From positions 1 to 37,736 of the forward strand of contig JACQUW010000019.1 in NCBI GenBank assembly GCA_016210115.1: DNA of 37,736 bases, given 5' to 3'. Under the pieces are notes generated by a model, which did not search any database, had not been told where the DNA came from, and saw only the letters and a list, made by a program, of their open reading frames with translations. This DNA comes from Deltaproteobacteria bacterium. GTDB lineage: Bacteria > Desulfobacterota > Binatia > UBA9968. This document shows, in pieces, positions 7,108-14,387 of the stretch. The number at the start of each line of letters is the position of its first letter. Within the stretch, counting starts at the first letter, position 1. The translations under genes were made by a program, and so were the position numbers.

Positions 7108-7917
7108 ATGAAAAAATTAGGGACACTGCTTGTGGTCCTGGCTGCCGTCCTGTTCTGGGTCGCTCCCTCATTTGCCGCCAAAGAGGCGCTGAATGAGGAT
7201 GAGCTTGACTCAGTGACGGCTGCAGGCCAACCGAAAGTAATCCAGGCGATCGCTTCGACTTCCGCGGCCGCTACGATTTCTTTCACTGACGCTCTTTCGG
7301 CTCATCTGGCCTTAGGCGAATCGGCCCAGAGCAACGTGAGCGCGTTGATAGTAAACAACATTGTGGGCGAAAACCAGGTCGCGACGATGATGAACATCGC
7401 GTCTGATCAGGTCGGAATTAGCCAGTCAGCTCAGAACAACCTCATTAACCAGAGCTGGGGCTCTATGAAGGATCTCGAAGTCGTCTCTGGCGGTCGAGGC
7501 GGTGCTGGTCAGACGGTCACTGGCGCCTTCGACAAGTGCGTGTTCGGGCCCTGCTTTGTCAGCGGGTCGAGGGGATCCTCCGGACAGGATAGAATTCGGA
7601 CTGCCTTTGCGGACGTGATCATTCATGCTTCGGGCGCAGCCGCATTCGTCGACGTTCTTGAAACTCCCGAGCTCGAGCTAAACCTGGGCGGTGGCGCTGC
7701 GGCGGGTACCGGAGCCCAGGAGAATCTGGCAGCCCTGATCGTGAATAACGTTGTTGGAAGAAATCTCGTAGCCAATGCGCTCAACATCGCGTCGGGCACA
7801 ATCAGTCTGGCTACTGATCCACTAATCACAGGGTCTACCGTGCAGGGAATAGACACGGCCCAGAGAAACTGGATCTCACAATTTAGAGGCGCCCCAAGGG
7901 GTTGGGACCTACGCTAG
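7108..7917 (+). CDS. Secreted fibre-subunit-like protein 1 with ELDSVTAAG leader motif and duplicated module
   Basis: The 269-residue precursor starts at an ATG preceded by AGGAGG. A Sec signal peptide (residues 1-23, ending SFA) is followed by ELDSVTAAG at 32-40 (7201-7227), placed like the end of a double-glycine leader. The mature part carries a 27-residue module twice (73-99 and 203-229) with consensus AQxxLxALxxNNxVG...NI. The first copy is followed by QSWGS (115-119), the second by QFRGAP (258-263). A Gly/Ser-rich centre holds C144-x4-C149. Low-complexity Asn/Gln/Ser/Ala composition, duplicated motifs and a Cys pair recall FapB/FapC amyloid subunits, but I see no direct family match. 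It is first of seven consecutive genes sharing the motif. Major or nucleating subunit is inferred. Confidence 0.75.
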   Translation: MKKLGTLLVVLAAVLFWVAPSFAAKEALNEDELDSVTAAGQPKVIQAIASTSAAATISFTDALSAHLALGESAQSNVSALIVNNIVGENQVATMMNIASDQVGISQSAQNNLINQSWGSMKDLEVVSGGRGGAGQTVTGAFDKCVFGPCFVSGSRGSSGQDRIRTAFADVIIHASGAAAFVDVLETPELELNLGGGAAAGTGAQENLAALIVNNVVGRNLVANALNIASGTISLATDPLITGSTVQGIDTAQRNWISQFRGAPRGWDLR

Positions 7918-7941
7918 TAGTTGAAAGGAGCGAAAATCGTT

Positions 7942-8826
7942 ATGAAGACAAAATTGAACATGTGCTTCTTGGCTGCTATGGTCGTCGCTCTTGTGTGGGC
8001 ACTGCCTGCCTACGCGGGGAAGGCGACGCTTAGCGAAGCTGAGCTGGATGAAGTGACCGCAGCCGGGCAACCGAAGATCGTTATTTCGGAGGTGAACACG
8101 GATGTCGGCACTAATAGTGTAAGTTTTATTGAAGCCTTGAGTGTCGATTTGAACCTGGGTAACGGAGCGCAAAACAACCTGCGTGCTCTAACCTTGAACA
8201 ACGTTCTTGGTGAGAACGAGGTTGCAAACGCTATGAACATCGTCTCAACCTCCCAGAACGCTAATATAACCCAAGCCAACGTGATTCAACAGAGCTGGGG
8301 TTCGGTGCTGGATTTCTCGGGCATCGCAGGAAGCACGGGAGGAAGCGGTGGTGCTGAGATTGCGATCACCGGCGGCCGCTGCGTGTTCGGACCCTGCGTT
8401 GTCGGCGCCAATGGCAGAAACGGAAGCAACGCAAGGCGTCTTACGGCCATGGGTGACGTGATTATTCACGCCACGGGCGGCATAGTGGATGTGAGCGTTC
8501 TCGAGACAAACAGCTCTGAGCTGTTTCTCGGTCTGGATAGCGGAGGCGGTGTTGCGCCCCAGGCCCAACAAGGCTTGGCGGCTCTTGTCCTTAACAACGT
8601 TGTCGGCATGAACCAGGTAGCTAACGGCGTTAACATATTGGGCGGCGATATAAGCCTGGCGACGGGTACTATTGCAGGCAGCAATAGCCTCGGTGGTGGA
8701 CGCGGAGTTGCGAACCAAAGCAATATCGCGGACCAGTTCAGAGGAGCGCCTCTGTCTGGGGCTGGGAGCAGTATCAGTGCGGCAGGCGTAGCGACATTCG
8801 GAACGATCCAGGCCACGAGAAATTAG
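7942..8826 (+). CDS. Secreted fibre-subunit-like protein 2 with ELDEVTAAG leader motif and duplicated module
   Basis: I chose the ATG at 7942: a TTG at 7921 is in frame, but the GAAAGGAG ribosome-binding site lies inside that extension. The 294-residue product has a signal peptide ending AYA (1-25) and ELDEVTAAG at 34-42 (8041-8067). Its two modules are at 76-102 and 208-234, with QSWGS at 117-121, a Cys pair C147-x4-C152 in CVFGPC, and QFRGAP at 265-270. It is a clear paralogue of protein 1, sharing GDVIIHATGG-like and VLET segments, and lies 24 bases after it. A structured intergenic region follows its stop. Probably a second structural subunit of the same fibre. Confidence 0.75.
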   Translation: MKTKLNMCFLAAMVVALVWALPAYAGKATLSEAELDEVTAAGQPKIVISEVNTDVGTNSVSFIEALSVDLNLGNGAQNNLRALTLNNVLGENEVANAMNIVSTSQNANITQANVIQQSWGSVLDFSGIAGSTGGSGGAEIAITGGRCVFGPCVVGANGRNGSNARRLTAMGDVIIHATGGIVDVSVLETNSSELFLGLDSGGGVAPQAQQGLAALVLNNVVGMNQVANGVNILGGDISLATGTIAGSNSLGGGRGVANQSNIADQFRGAPLSGAGSSISAAGVATFGTIQATRN

Positions 8827-8854
8827 AGTGGTGAGGTCGGCCTAGTGTACAAAC

Positions 8855-8948
8855 ACCAGGGGAGGAAAATCCTCCAGAGGACGATCCTCCCCTGGTCTCT
8901 CTGCGTACCGAAAGATCCGCGACAATGGGTGCCCAAAGAGACCAGGGG
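8855..8948 (+). promoter_or_regulatory. Mutually exclusive 12-bp hairpins (attenuator-like) between subunit genes 2 and 3
   Basis: Arm A is ACCAGGGGAGGA (8855-8866), arm B is TCCTCCCCTGGTCTCT (8885-8900) and arm C is AGAGACCAGGGG (8937-8948). A pairs with B over 12 perfect bases, and B pairs with C over 12 perfect bases using overlapping sequence, so only one hairpin can form at a time. A T-rich stretch (GTTTTTGCTTTT) begins about 11 bases after arm C. This could set the ratio of early to late cassette products. Confidence 0.55.
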
Positions 8949-9033
8949 CTATTCTGGCGTTTTTGCTTTTCAAAAATAGTTTCATTGCTGGTTGTCTAGT
9001 TATTGTTTCCAAACAAAAAGGAGGTTGGCAGAC

Positions 9034-9852
9034 ATGAAACAGCGTGCAATGCGAGTGCTGTTTGCAGTTGTCGTATCACTGTTGTGGGTTGTCCCGGCCC
9101 TTGCGGCAAAAACCGAAATGAAGGATGAGGATCTGGACGCGATCACGGCGGCCGGCGAGCCGACGGTTATCGTTTCGAGCGGCGATGCCTCATTGACGGA
9201 TGATGCTGTCTTTAATCTCGATATCCCAACTGACGCTCAGCAAGGGCTCAGAGCTCTTACCGTCCAAAACGTGGTCGGCGAAGTCCAGCTTTTGGTGAAC
9301 TTGAATATCCTGTCGGCGCAGGACAGCGTCGCGGGGGCCGACCAGAGGAACACTAGCGTGCAAAGCTGGGGCTCCACCTTGCCTAATTTTAAGTCGGAAC
9401 CGGCGACCCAGGGAGTGCCGGGGATCGATTTGAGCAATTGTACCGATCACTGCATCAAATCGAGTATCGGAGTGACTGGCGTCGCTGCCCCTGGAACCGA
9501 CCCATTGATCCCCAGTGCCTCCGGTGACGTCATTGTTCAATCGACTGGTGGCACGGTTACGGTTGATCAAGAGCCTGTTTTTAACTTGAAGCTTGCGCCT
9601 GAAGCGCAAACGAATCTAACAGCTTTGTTTATAGCAAACATCGTAGGCCGTGCTCAGACTGCATTTAATATCAACATCGCTGCTGCGACGCTCAATCTAA
9701 TCCCGGACGCAGGGCAGCCATTTGCCAATCCAATTGGGAGTACGGGCCCGGGTGTCATAAAGCAGGTAAACCAAGGTGTTCAGTTCCGTGGGACACCGCT
9801 TGGTGTAGGGAATACGGCATTTGGACTTACGCAGGTCAACACCCCGAACTGA
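9034..9852 (+). CDS. Secreted fibre-subunit-like protein 3 with DLDAITAAG leader motif and duplicated module
   Basis: The start is the ATG at 9034, nine bases after AAAGGAGG; an upstream in-frame TTG at 8992 would put that site inside the protein. The 272-residue product has a signal peptide ending ALA (1-24) and DLDAITAAG at 33-41 (9130-9156). Its modules, at 68-94 and 191-217, are more diverged than in proteins 1 and 2. It also has QSWGS (110-114), a shortened Cys pair C136-x3-C140, and QFRGTP (250-255). It is the third paralogue, set apart by a 207-base gap with switch-like hairpins, so it may be made at a different level, for example as a minor or nucleating subunit. Confidence 0.73.
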   Translation: MKQRAMRVLFAVVVSLLWVVPALAAKTEMKDEDLDAITAAGEPTVIVSSGDASLTDDAVFNLDIPTDAQQGLRALTVQNVVGEVQLLVNLNILSAQDSVAGADQRNTSVQSWGSTLPNFKSEPATQGVPGIDLSNCTDHCIKSSIGVTGVAAPGTDPLIPSASGDVIVQSTGGTVTVDQEPVFNLKLAPEAQTNLTALFIANIVGRAQTAFNINIAAATLNLIPDAGQPFANPIGSTGPGVIKQVNQGVQFRGTPLGVGNTAFGLTQVNTPN

Positions 9853-9933
9853 GCCCAGCTATTTATTGCCGCCCATACCGGAATACGCCGGCTAGATGGT
9901 CACAGCCGAACCGCTGTGGGGTGAGGAGGTCTC

Positions 9934-10332
9934 ATGAAGCCATTTGTATTTGCATTCCTGATGTCTCTGATGCTGGCGGGTATGCTGATTCATCCGCCAT
10001 GGAGTCTGGCGCGACCTCAGGTGATGACGGACGACGAACTGGACCAGGTTACAGCCCGAGGAGTTGAATTCAAGTTTAATTTCAATCCGGACCAGAACGT
10101 GCTCGATTTTTCCTTTGACGTGGGCTCAACGCTCGGTACCGGCACCCTCGGGTTGAACCCTTTCCCGGCCGTTCCGTCGAACATAACGGTCAATGGAAAT
10201 CCAAATCTGACCAACAGCAACTTGTTTTTCGATAACCTCACGTTGAACATGAACGTTTGCGTGAGCTGCTCTGCGACCACGATCATCCAGCAGGGCATTG
10301 GAATTCCAATCACCGTGAAGGTCCAACCATAG
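9934..10332 (+). CDS. Small secreted protein 4 with ELDQVTARG motif
   Basis: A 132-residue precursor with a GGAGG ribosome-binding site just before the ATG. The signal peptide ends SLA (about 1-26), and ELDQVTARG occupies 35-43 (10036-10062). The remaining 89 residues are Asn/Thr-rich with alternating hydrophobic residues (FKFNFNPDQNVLDFSFDVG), as expected for beta-strands, and a C109-x2-C112 pair lies near the C-terminus. CxxC near the C-terminus is also a feature of FapB/FapC. It lacks the 27-residue module. It may be a minor pilin-like component, adaptor or chaperone; no family is recognised. Confidence 0.65.
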   Translation: MKPFVFAFLMSLMLAGMLIHPPWSLARPQVMTDDELDQVTARGVEFKFNFNPDQNVLDFSFDVGSTLGTGTLGLNPFPAVPSNITVNGNPNLTNSNLFFDNLTLNMNVCVSCSATTIIQQGIGIPITVKVQP

Positions 10333-10340
10333 GGGGCAAC

Positions 10341-10847
10341 ATGTTTTTCCGGAATATTGCGGCTGTCGTCAGCGCGGGGATAATTTCTTGGGCCTCATCG
10401 GCGGTCGCCATGGGGCCTTTATCGGATAACGAGCTGGACGAGGTCACGGCGCAAGGGGTGAGCAGCTTTTTGCCGATCGCGGTATCCAGCCCGACTAATA
10501 CGATCACGCTGGTTCCGGTGAGCACTAACGTGATTGTGACCACGAATACTCTGACTAATGTTAATGTCCCGATCGTGATCTGTACGATCGCCGTGTGCGA
10601 AAACAATGGCGCGGATATAAGCTGGGGGAGTCCGGTTCTCGGCCTGTCTTCAATTAACTCTCCTCAGACGACAACCCTCCTGAATACTTTTCAAACTCCG
10701 GTTATTTCAAACTTAATGACGGGGTTGCCATCCTCCGGTCCGGCGCTTTCGCTACCGGCGCCTGTGATTCAACTTCCCGTCCTGCAGGTGCCGACCGTGC
10801 AAGTGCCGAACCTGCAAGTGCCATCCGTGAGGCTGTTTGGCCCATGA
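10341..10847 (+). CDS. Small secreted protein 5 with ELDEVTAQG motif and pentapeptide tail
   Basis: The real start is the ATG at 10341 behind AGGGGG; the longer in-frame reading from 10257 overlaps protein 4. The 168-residue product has a signal peptide ending AVA (1-23), ELDEVTAQG at 31-39 (10431-10457), a Thr/Val/Asn-rich segment, C81-x4-C86 and an ISWGSP segment like the QSWGS of the long subunits. Its last ~25 residues are near-perfect pentapeptides (VIQLP, VLQVP, TVQVP, NLQVP, SVRLF). The stop overlaps the next start as ATGA (10844-10847), so translation is probably coupled to the peptidase gene. Confidence 0.65.
   Translation: MFFRNIAAVVSAGIISWASSAVAMGPLSDNELDEVTAQGVSSFLPIAVSSPTNTITLVPVSTNVIVTTNTLTNVNVPIVICTIAVCENNGADISWGSPVLGLSSINSPQTTTLLNTFQTPVISNLMTGLPSSGPALSLPAPVIQLPVLQVPTVQVPNLQVPSVRLFGP
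10764..10838 (+). repeat. 15-base coding tandem repeat (xxQVP pentapeptides)
   Basis: Five consecutive diverged 15-base units encode VIQLP, VLQVP, TVQVP, NLQVP and SVRLF at the C-terminus of protein 5. Units two to four share the core TGCAAGTGCC or TGCAGGTGCC, which suggests recent tandem duplication. Confidence 0.65.
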
Positions 10848-11791
10848 AGCGCATAGCTGTCTCCGGCCTTCTTCTCCTCGCGCTGGCGCCGGGATTGCGG
10901 GCTTCGGATGTGCAGCTCTCGGTCGGCGGCGATCGGATGGTCCGGAGTGTCAGAAATTTTAAGGACCTGCGCCGGGAAGGCCTCATTGTGCAGGAGCTCG
11001 ACTATTCCTGCGGAGCAGCCGCGCTTGCAACTCTCCTGACGTATTTCTTTAACGACAGGATTTCAGAGCAGGAGGTTATCGGCTTTGTATTTATTCACGG
11101 GCAAACTCCTGAGGAGGGACTGAAAAAATATTTTCGCCGCAAAGGTTTTTCCCTCCTGGATCTCAAGCGATTTGCCGAATTCAGAAATTTCAAAGCCACG
11201 GGATATAAGGGGATGACTCTCGATGACCTGCAGGAAACTCTCTTGAATGACCGCGTCCCGGTTCTGGTGCCGATCAGCCCGTTTGGCTATCATCATTTTG
11301 TCATCGTGAAAGGTTTTGCAGGCAACAGAGTGTTTTTGGCCGACCCGGCCATCGGCCACACGACCATGAAAATATCGCGCTTCGCTGAGTCATGGGTGGA
11401 CGGCATCGGGTTTGTAGTGACCCGCAAGAACGTCAGAATAGCCGCGCGACGGCCGGCGGAGTCTGAAAATGAGCTGGACAATATGACTGCTGCCGGGACT
11501 CCGGGGCCGGCCAGGCCCTCGCCTGCGGCGCCTTCCTCTCGTGGTCTTCTGACCATAAGACCGGAAGATGCGGTCCCTGATTCCCAGCGCTTGCTGAATG
11601 TCATTGCGCAGGAGAACACGGTGTTCGACGTGCACCGGGTATTTCAGACATTTAAAGATGGCTTCGGTGGCAACCTTTTTAGTCTTTTTGAGCTGCAGAA
11701 ATTCAATCCCGTCATACAGCTTGGAGATCCAGCCGGGAATTTTCTCGATTTTTCACCGCCTCCCGGCCAGGGGATACATACCGGACAATAA
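10844..11791 (+). CDS. Secreted stand-alone C39-family cysteine peptidase (FapD-like) with ELDNMTAAG and C-terminal tail
   Basis: The 315-residue precursor has a signal peptide ending LRA (1-20). The C39 domain (about 45-195) shows the family residues: oxyanion Gln50 and nucleophile Cys56 in QELDYSCGAA, His151 in YHHFVIVKG, and Asp167 in LADPAIGH. There is no ABC transporter fused or nearby, unlike bacteriocin exporters; it resembles FapD and other periplasmic C39 enzymes. Unusually, ELDNMTAAG recurs at 210-218 (11471-11497), right after the catalytic domain, followed by a 97-residue Pro-rich tail of unknown function. The enzyme therefore carries the same candidate cleavage site as its presumed substrates and may process itself. 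It overlaps protein 5 by four bases. Confidence 0.85.
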   Translation: MKRIAVSGLLLLALAPGLRASDVQLSVGGDRMVRSVRNFKDLRREGLIVQELDYSCGAAALATLLTYFFNDRISEQEVIGFVFIHGQTPEEGLKKYFRRKGFSLLDLKRFAEFRNFKATGYKGMTLDDLQETLLNDRVPVLVPISPFGYHHFVIVKGFAGNRVFLADPAIGHTTMKISRFAESWVDGIGFVVTRKNVRIAARRPAESENELDNMTAAGTPGPARPSPAAPSSRGLLTIRPEDAVPDSQRLLNVIAQENTVFDVHRVFQTFKDGFGGNLFSLFELQKFNPVIQLGDPAGNFLDFSPPPGQGIHTGQ

Positions 11792-11799
11792 TTAGTCCA

Positions 11800-11823
11800 G
11801 CGCCATAGCGGCGCGCCAGTTTT
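11800..11823 (+). terminator. Weak hairpin between peptidase and barrel genes
   Basis: GCGCC (11800-11804) pairs with GGCGC (11810-11814) across a five-base loop, and GTTTT follows five bases later. It is short and offset from its T-run, so at most it would attenuate transcription into the barrel gene. Confidence 0.3.
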
Positions 11824-11859
11824 AAAAACCCATTAGTGGGCGCTTGGTATTGTTTGCTC

Positions 11860-13422
11860 ATGCCGAGAACCACATCGAGAATCCATTCTCAGACTGAAGG
11901 CGGGTGGCCGCGACGGGTAGGAGGTTTTTGCTGCTCTGTCTCTGTCCTGCTGCTGATCGCTTCGGCGAGCGTATTCGCCGCGCAGTCGGAGGACGCGAGC
12001 GCTACGGTCGAGCAACAGTTGGAGGAGCGGGACCGGATTATCCGCCAGTTGATCGAACGAGTCGATGGCCTCGAGCGAGAGATGAAGCGCCTGCAATCGC
12101 AGGCGCCCGCGGAGAGTTCCGTTGCGGCGGGCTCAGGTTCATCTAAGAGGATCTTGCGGGACGAGGAGCTCGACCAGATAACCGGCGCGGGGGAAGCCGA
12201 AGCGACCACTAGCTTTGCTGCTACACCGCAATCTCCGGCTAAAGCTCCGGCTGCGTCGCCTCCTGGCGGTGGCGGTGCGGCCGCATCTCCAGCGAAGGGT
12301 TCACCCACCCCTCAACCCGCCTCGACTGCGGCCGCTGCGGCGGCGGGAGGTGACAGTGAGGAGGAACGGGAGTCGCCCAGGATCCCTTTAGCCTCGGTAG
12401 AGCGTGGAGGCAGCCTTCTTCGGCCGGGGATGTTGGTGACGGAGGCCGGCCTTTCTTTTACCCATAATCGAAACACACGGCTGATCCTGACCGGTTTTAG
12501 TGTCATACCGCTGATCGTACTGGGGACGCTCGAGTCGGAAAAAATTACCCAATCCACCTGGGGCTCGACGTTCGGGTTGCGCTACGGTCTGATGAAGGAC
12601 GTGAATCTGAGCTTTCAAATCCCGGTCTCCTATGGCACCCAGGGGCGGGTTAGGGTAGCCAACGACAGGGTAGCCTTGACGCAGGAGGATTCGAGTCAAT
12701 TCGGCTGGGGTGATATCTCGGCCGGAGTTTCATACCAGCCTCTTTACGAGCGCGGATGGATTCCCGACGTGGTGACAAGCTTTCGCCTTACTTTTCCCAC
12801 GGGGCGGAGCCAGTTTGACATTCTTGAAAAGATCTCAAAAAAAGGGCCCTTCAAAAACGTAGAAGATTTTGTCAAACGGTTGAACAATGAAGGACTTCCG
12901 ACGGGGGGTGGGTTCTGGGGTTTGAACGGGAGCGTATCCATGTCGAAAGCCTTCGATCCGGCGGTCGTTTTCTGGAACGTCGGATATACTTACAATGTTC
13001 CGCAGACCGTCACGACCATCCAGATTATCGGCAAGGAGGCGGAAGGCGGGTTGCTGCTTAATCCCGTGGCGGTTAAAGCGGATATGTCTCCCGGATCGAG
13101 CCTGCAATTCGGGGTTGGCTTTGCGCTTGCCCTGAACAACCAGTTTTCGATTAACCTCAGCTTCTCCGACCGTGTAACTTTCAGGACAAAGCAGGATGGT
13201 CAAAAGGTTGCGGACTCGAGCCTGAATGTGGGCCAGTTTTCGTCCGGCTTCGGCGTTGCCCTCAGCCGTCGAGTGAGCCTGGAATTCATTGGAAGCGTCG
13301 GTGTAACAGCGGACGCGCCCGATTTTTCGCTTGGCCTGAACATGCCGGTAGTTTTCGATTCCGTAAGGGACATCCTCTCTCTGGGGGATTTTCTACCTTC
13401 CTGGTTGAGAAGAAAGAGCTAG
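11860..13422 (+). CDS. Outer-membrane beta-barrel pore with N-terminal coiled coil (FapF-like) and EELDQITGAG
   Basis: Starting at ATG 11860 gives 520 residues; an in-frame GTG at 11836 would add eight. A signal peptide ends VFA (about 41), then a heptad-type coiled coil (49-81, VEQQLEERDRIIRQLIERV...), then ELDQITGAG at 103-111 (12166-12192), an Ala/Pro/Gly-rich linker (112-175) and about 345 residues of alternating amphipathic strands ending near FLPSWLRRKS. Coiled coil plus barrel is the architecture of FapF, the trimeric pore that exports Pseudomonas amyloid. The motif lies exactly where cleavage would free the coiled coil from the barrel. The usual C-terminal aromatic residue of outer-membrane proteins is absent. 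Generic Phenol_MetA_deg-type barrel is the alternative. Confidence 0.75.
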   Translation: MPRTTSRIHSQTEGGWPRRVGGFCCSVSVLLLIASASVFAAQSEDASATVEQQLEERDRIIRQLIERVDGLEREMKRLQSQAPAESSVAAGSGSSKRILRDEELDQITGAGEAEATTSFAATPQSPAKAPAASPPGGGGAAASPAKGSPTPQPASTAAAAAAGGDSEEERESPRIPLASVERGGSLLRPGMLVTEAGLSFTHNRNTRLILTGFSVIPLIVLGTLESEKITQSTWGSTFGLRYGLMKDVNLSFQIPVSYGTQGRVRVANDRVALTQEDSSQFGWGDISAGVSYQPLYERGWIPDVVTSFRLTFPTGRSQFDILEKISKKGPFKNVEDFVKRLNNEGLPTGGGFWGLNGSVSMSKAFDPAVVFWNVGYTYNVPQTVTTIQIIGKEAEGGLLLNPVAVKADMSPGSSLQFGVGFALALNNQFSINLSFSDRVTFRTKQDGQKVADSSLNVGQFSSGFGVALSRRVSLEFIGSVGVTADAPDFSLGLNMPVVFDSVRDILSLGDFLPSWLRRKS

Positions 13423-13442
13423 TAAAACACGCATAGCGCATA

Positions 13443-13460
13443 GCGCAAAGGGCTTTGTGC
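13443..13460. terminator. Possible bidirectional hairpin between convergent genes
   Basis: GCGCAAAG (13443-13450) pairs with CTTTGTGC (13453-13460), with one G-U wobble, in the 46-base gap between the converging barrel and GT2 genes. There is no strong T-run on either side. Confidence 0.35.
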
Positions 13461-13468
13461 GTCGGGAA

Positions 13469-14164
13469 TTAATCGAAAAAGTAATATCGGATTAGACAAT
13501 AAATCGCCACAATGCCGTCGCGCCAGGTAATCTTCTTGCCCTCTTCGTAGGTTCGGCCATGGTAAGAAATGGGGACTTCGTAGATCCTGCATCCCAGTTT
13601 AGCCAACTTCACGGTGACCTCCGGCTCGAAACCGAAGCGGTTTGATCGCAGGTTGAGCTTCTTCAGAACTTCAGTTCTAAAGATCTTGTATCCGACTTCC
13701 ATATCGCTCAGGTTGAGATTCGTAAGGATGTTGGAAAGCGTCGTAATGCAGCGATTGCCGAGCGAATGCCAGAAATAAAGAACCCGATGGGGCCCGCCGT
13801 GGAAGCGGTTGCCGAAGACGGCATCGGCATAACCTTTGAGAATAGGTTCCAGAAGCTTGTTATAGTCTGAAGGGTCATACTCAGTATCGGCATCCTGGAT
13901 CAGCACGAGATCCCCCGAGACTTGCTGGAGGCCGGTCCGAATCGCTGCGCCTTTTCCTTTGTTCACCTCGTGGAACAATGCCTTGATCTCGTCCTGTGGC
14001 TGACTCTCCAAGCGCTTTAAGAACTCGCGTGTACCGTCGGTAGAAGCATCATCCACGAGAATCAGCTCTTTCGTACAGCTAGTGTCCGCCTCTTTGACAC
14101 GGCGGATAATCTCCTCGATCGTTCTGATCTCGTTGTAAACCGGCATGATAATCGAAAGTTTCAT
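13469..14164 (-). CDS. GT2 glycosyltransferase, DPM1-like polyprenyl-phosphate sugar synthase
   Basis: The 231-residue protein opens with the GT-A fold signature (KLSIIMPVYNEIRTIEEII, then LILVDDASTDGT) and carries the metal-binding D-x-D in IQDADTEYDP. There are no transmembrane anchors, as in short DPM1 (Dpm1-type) enzymes. It would move mannose or glucose from a nucleotide sugar to polyprenyl phosphate on the cytoplasmic face of the inner membrane. GAAGGAAAA precedes the ATG at 14164 on the minus strand. It is divergent from a GT-C membrane transferase that would use such a lipid-linked sugar, so the two probably form a pair. Confidence 0.88.
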   Translation of the reverse strand: MKLSIIMPVYNEIRTIEEIIRRVKEADTSCTKELILVDDASTDGTREFLKRLESQPQDEIKALFHEVNKGKGAAIRTGLQQVSGDLVLIQDADTEYDPSDYNKLLEPILKGYADAVFGNRFHGGPHRVLYFWHSLGNRCITTLSNILTNLNLSDMEVGYKIFRTEVLKKLNLRSNRFGFEPEVTVKLAKLGCRIYEVPISYHGRTYEEGKKITWRDGIVAIYCLIRYYFFD

Positions 14165-14253
14165 CGCGTTTTCCTTCGGAAGTTAGAAACCAGGGCAAGG
14201 CATGGTACAGAAGCGTTTTCTTCTTTGGCCTGGCACCTTGCACTTTGCCGGAG

Positions 14254-14281
14254 TTGTTGAAGGATTTGCTTATCCTATTTT
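14254..14281 (+). promoter_or_regulatory. Weak promoter candidate in the divergent GT2/GT-C gap
   Basis: TTGTTG (14254-14259) and TATTTT (14276-14281) are 16 bases apart and point toward the gene at 14388. The 223-base gap should also hold the promoter of the minus-strand GT2 gene, but I see no clear one. Confidence 0.25.
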
Positions 14282-14387
14282 CGCTAGCGGTTGCAAGAAG
14301 CGGCATCACCGTCCACTGGGACTGGCTGCAAGGATTGGGTGCTAAAGAATTCCGAACGGCAATCACGCCCGGGCGAAAAATCTTCAG

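Noticed and set aside
8245..8718. 157-codon minus-strand ORF inside subunit gene 2
   Set aside because: Shadow of a gene with clear signal peptide, motif and repeats on the plus strand.
7108..10847. The ELDxVTAxG proteins as bacteriocin or RiPP precursors
   Set aside because: The chains after the motif are 89-252 residues long, each has a Sec signal peptide, the C39 enzyme has no ABC exporter, and no immunity or modification genes are present.
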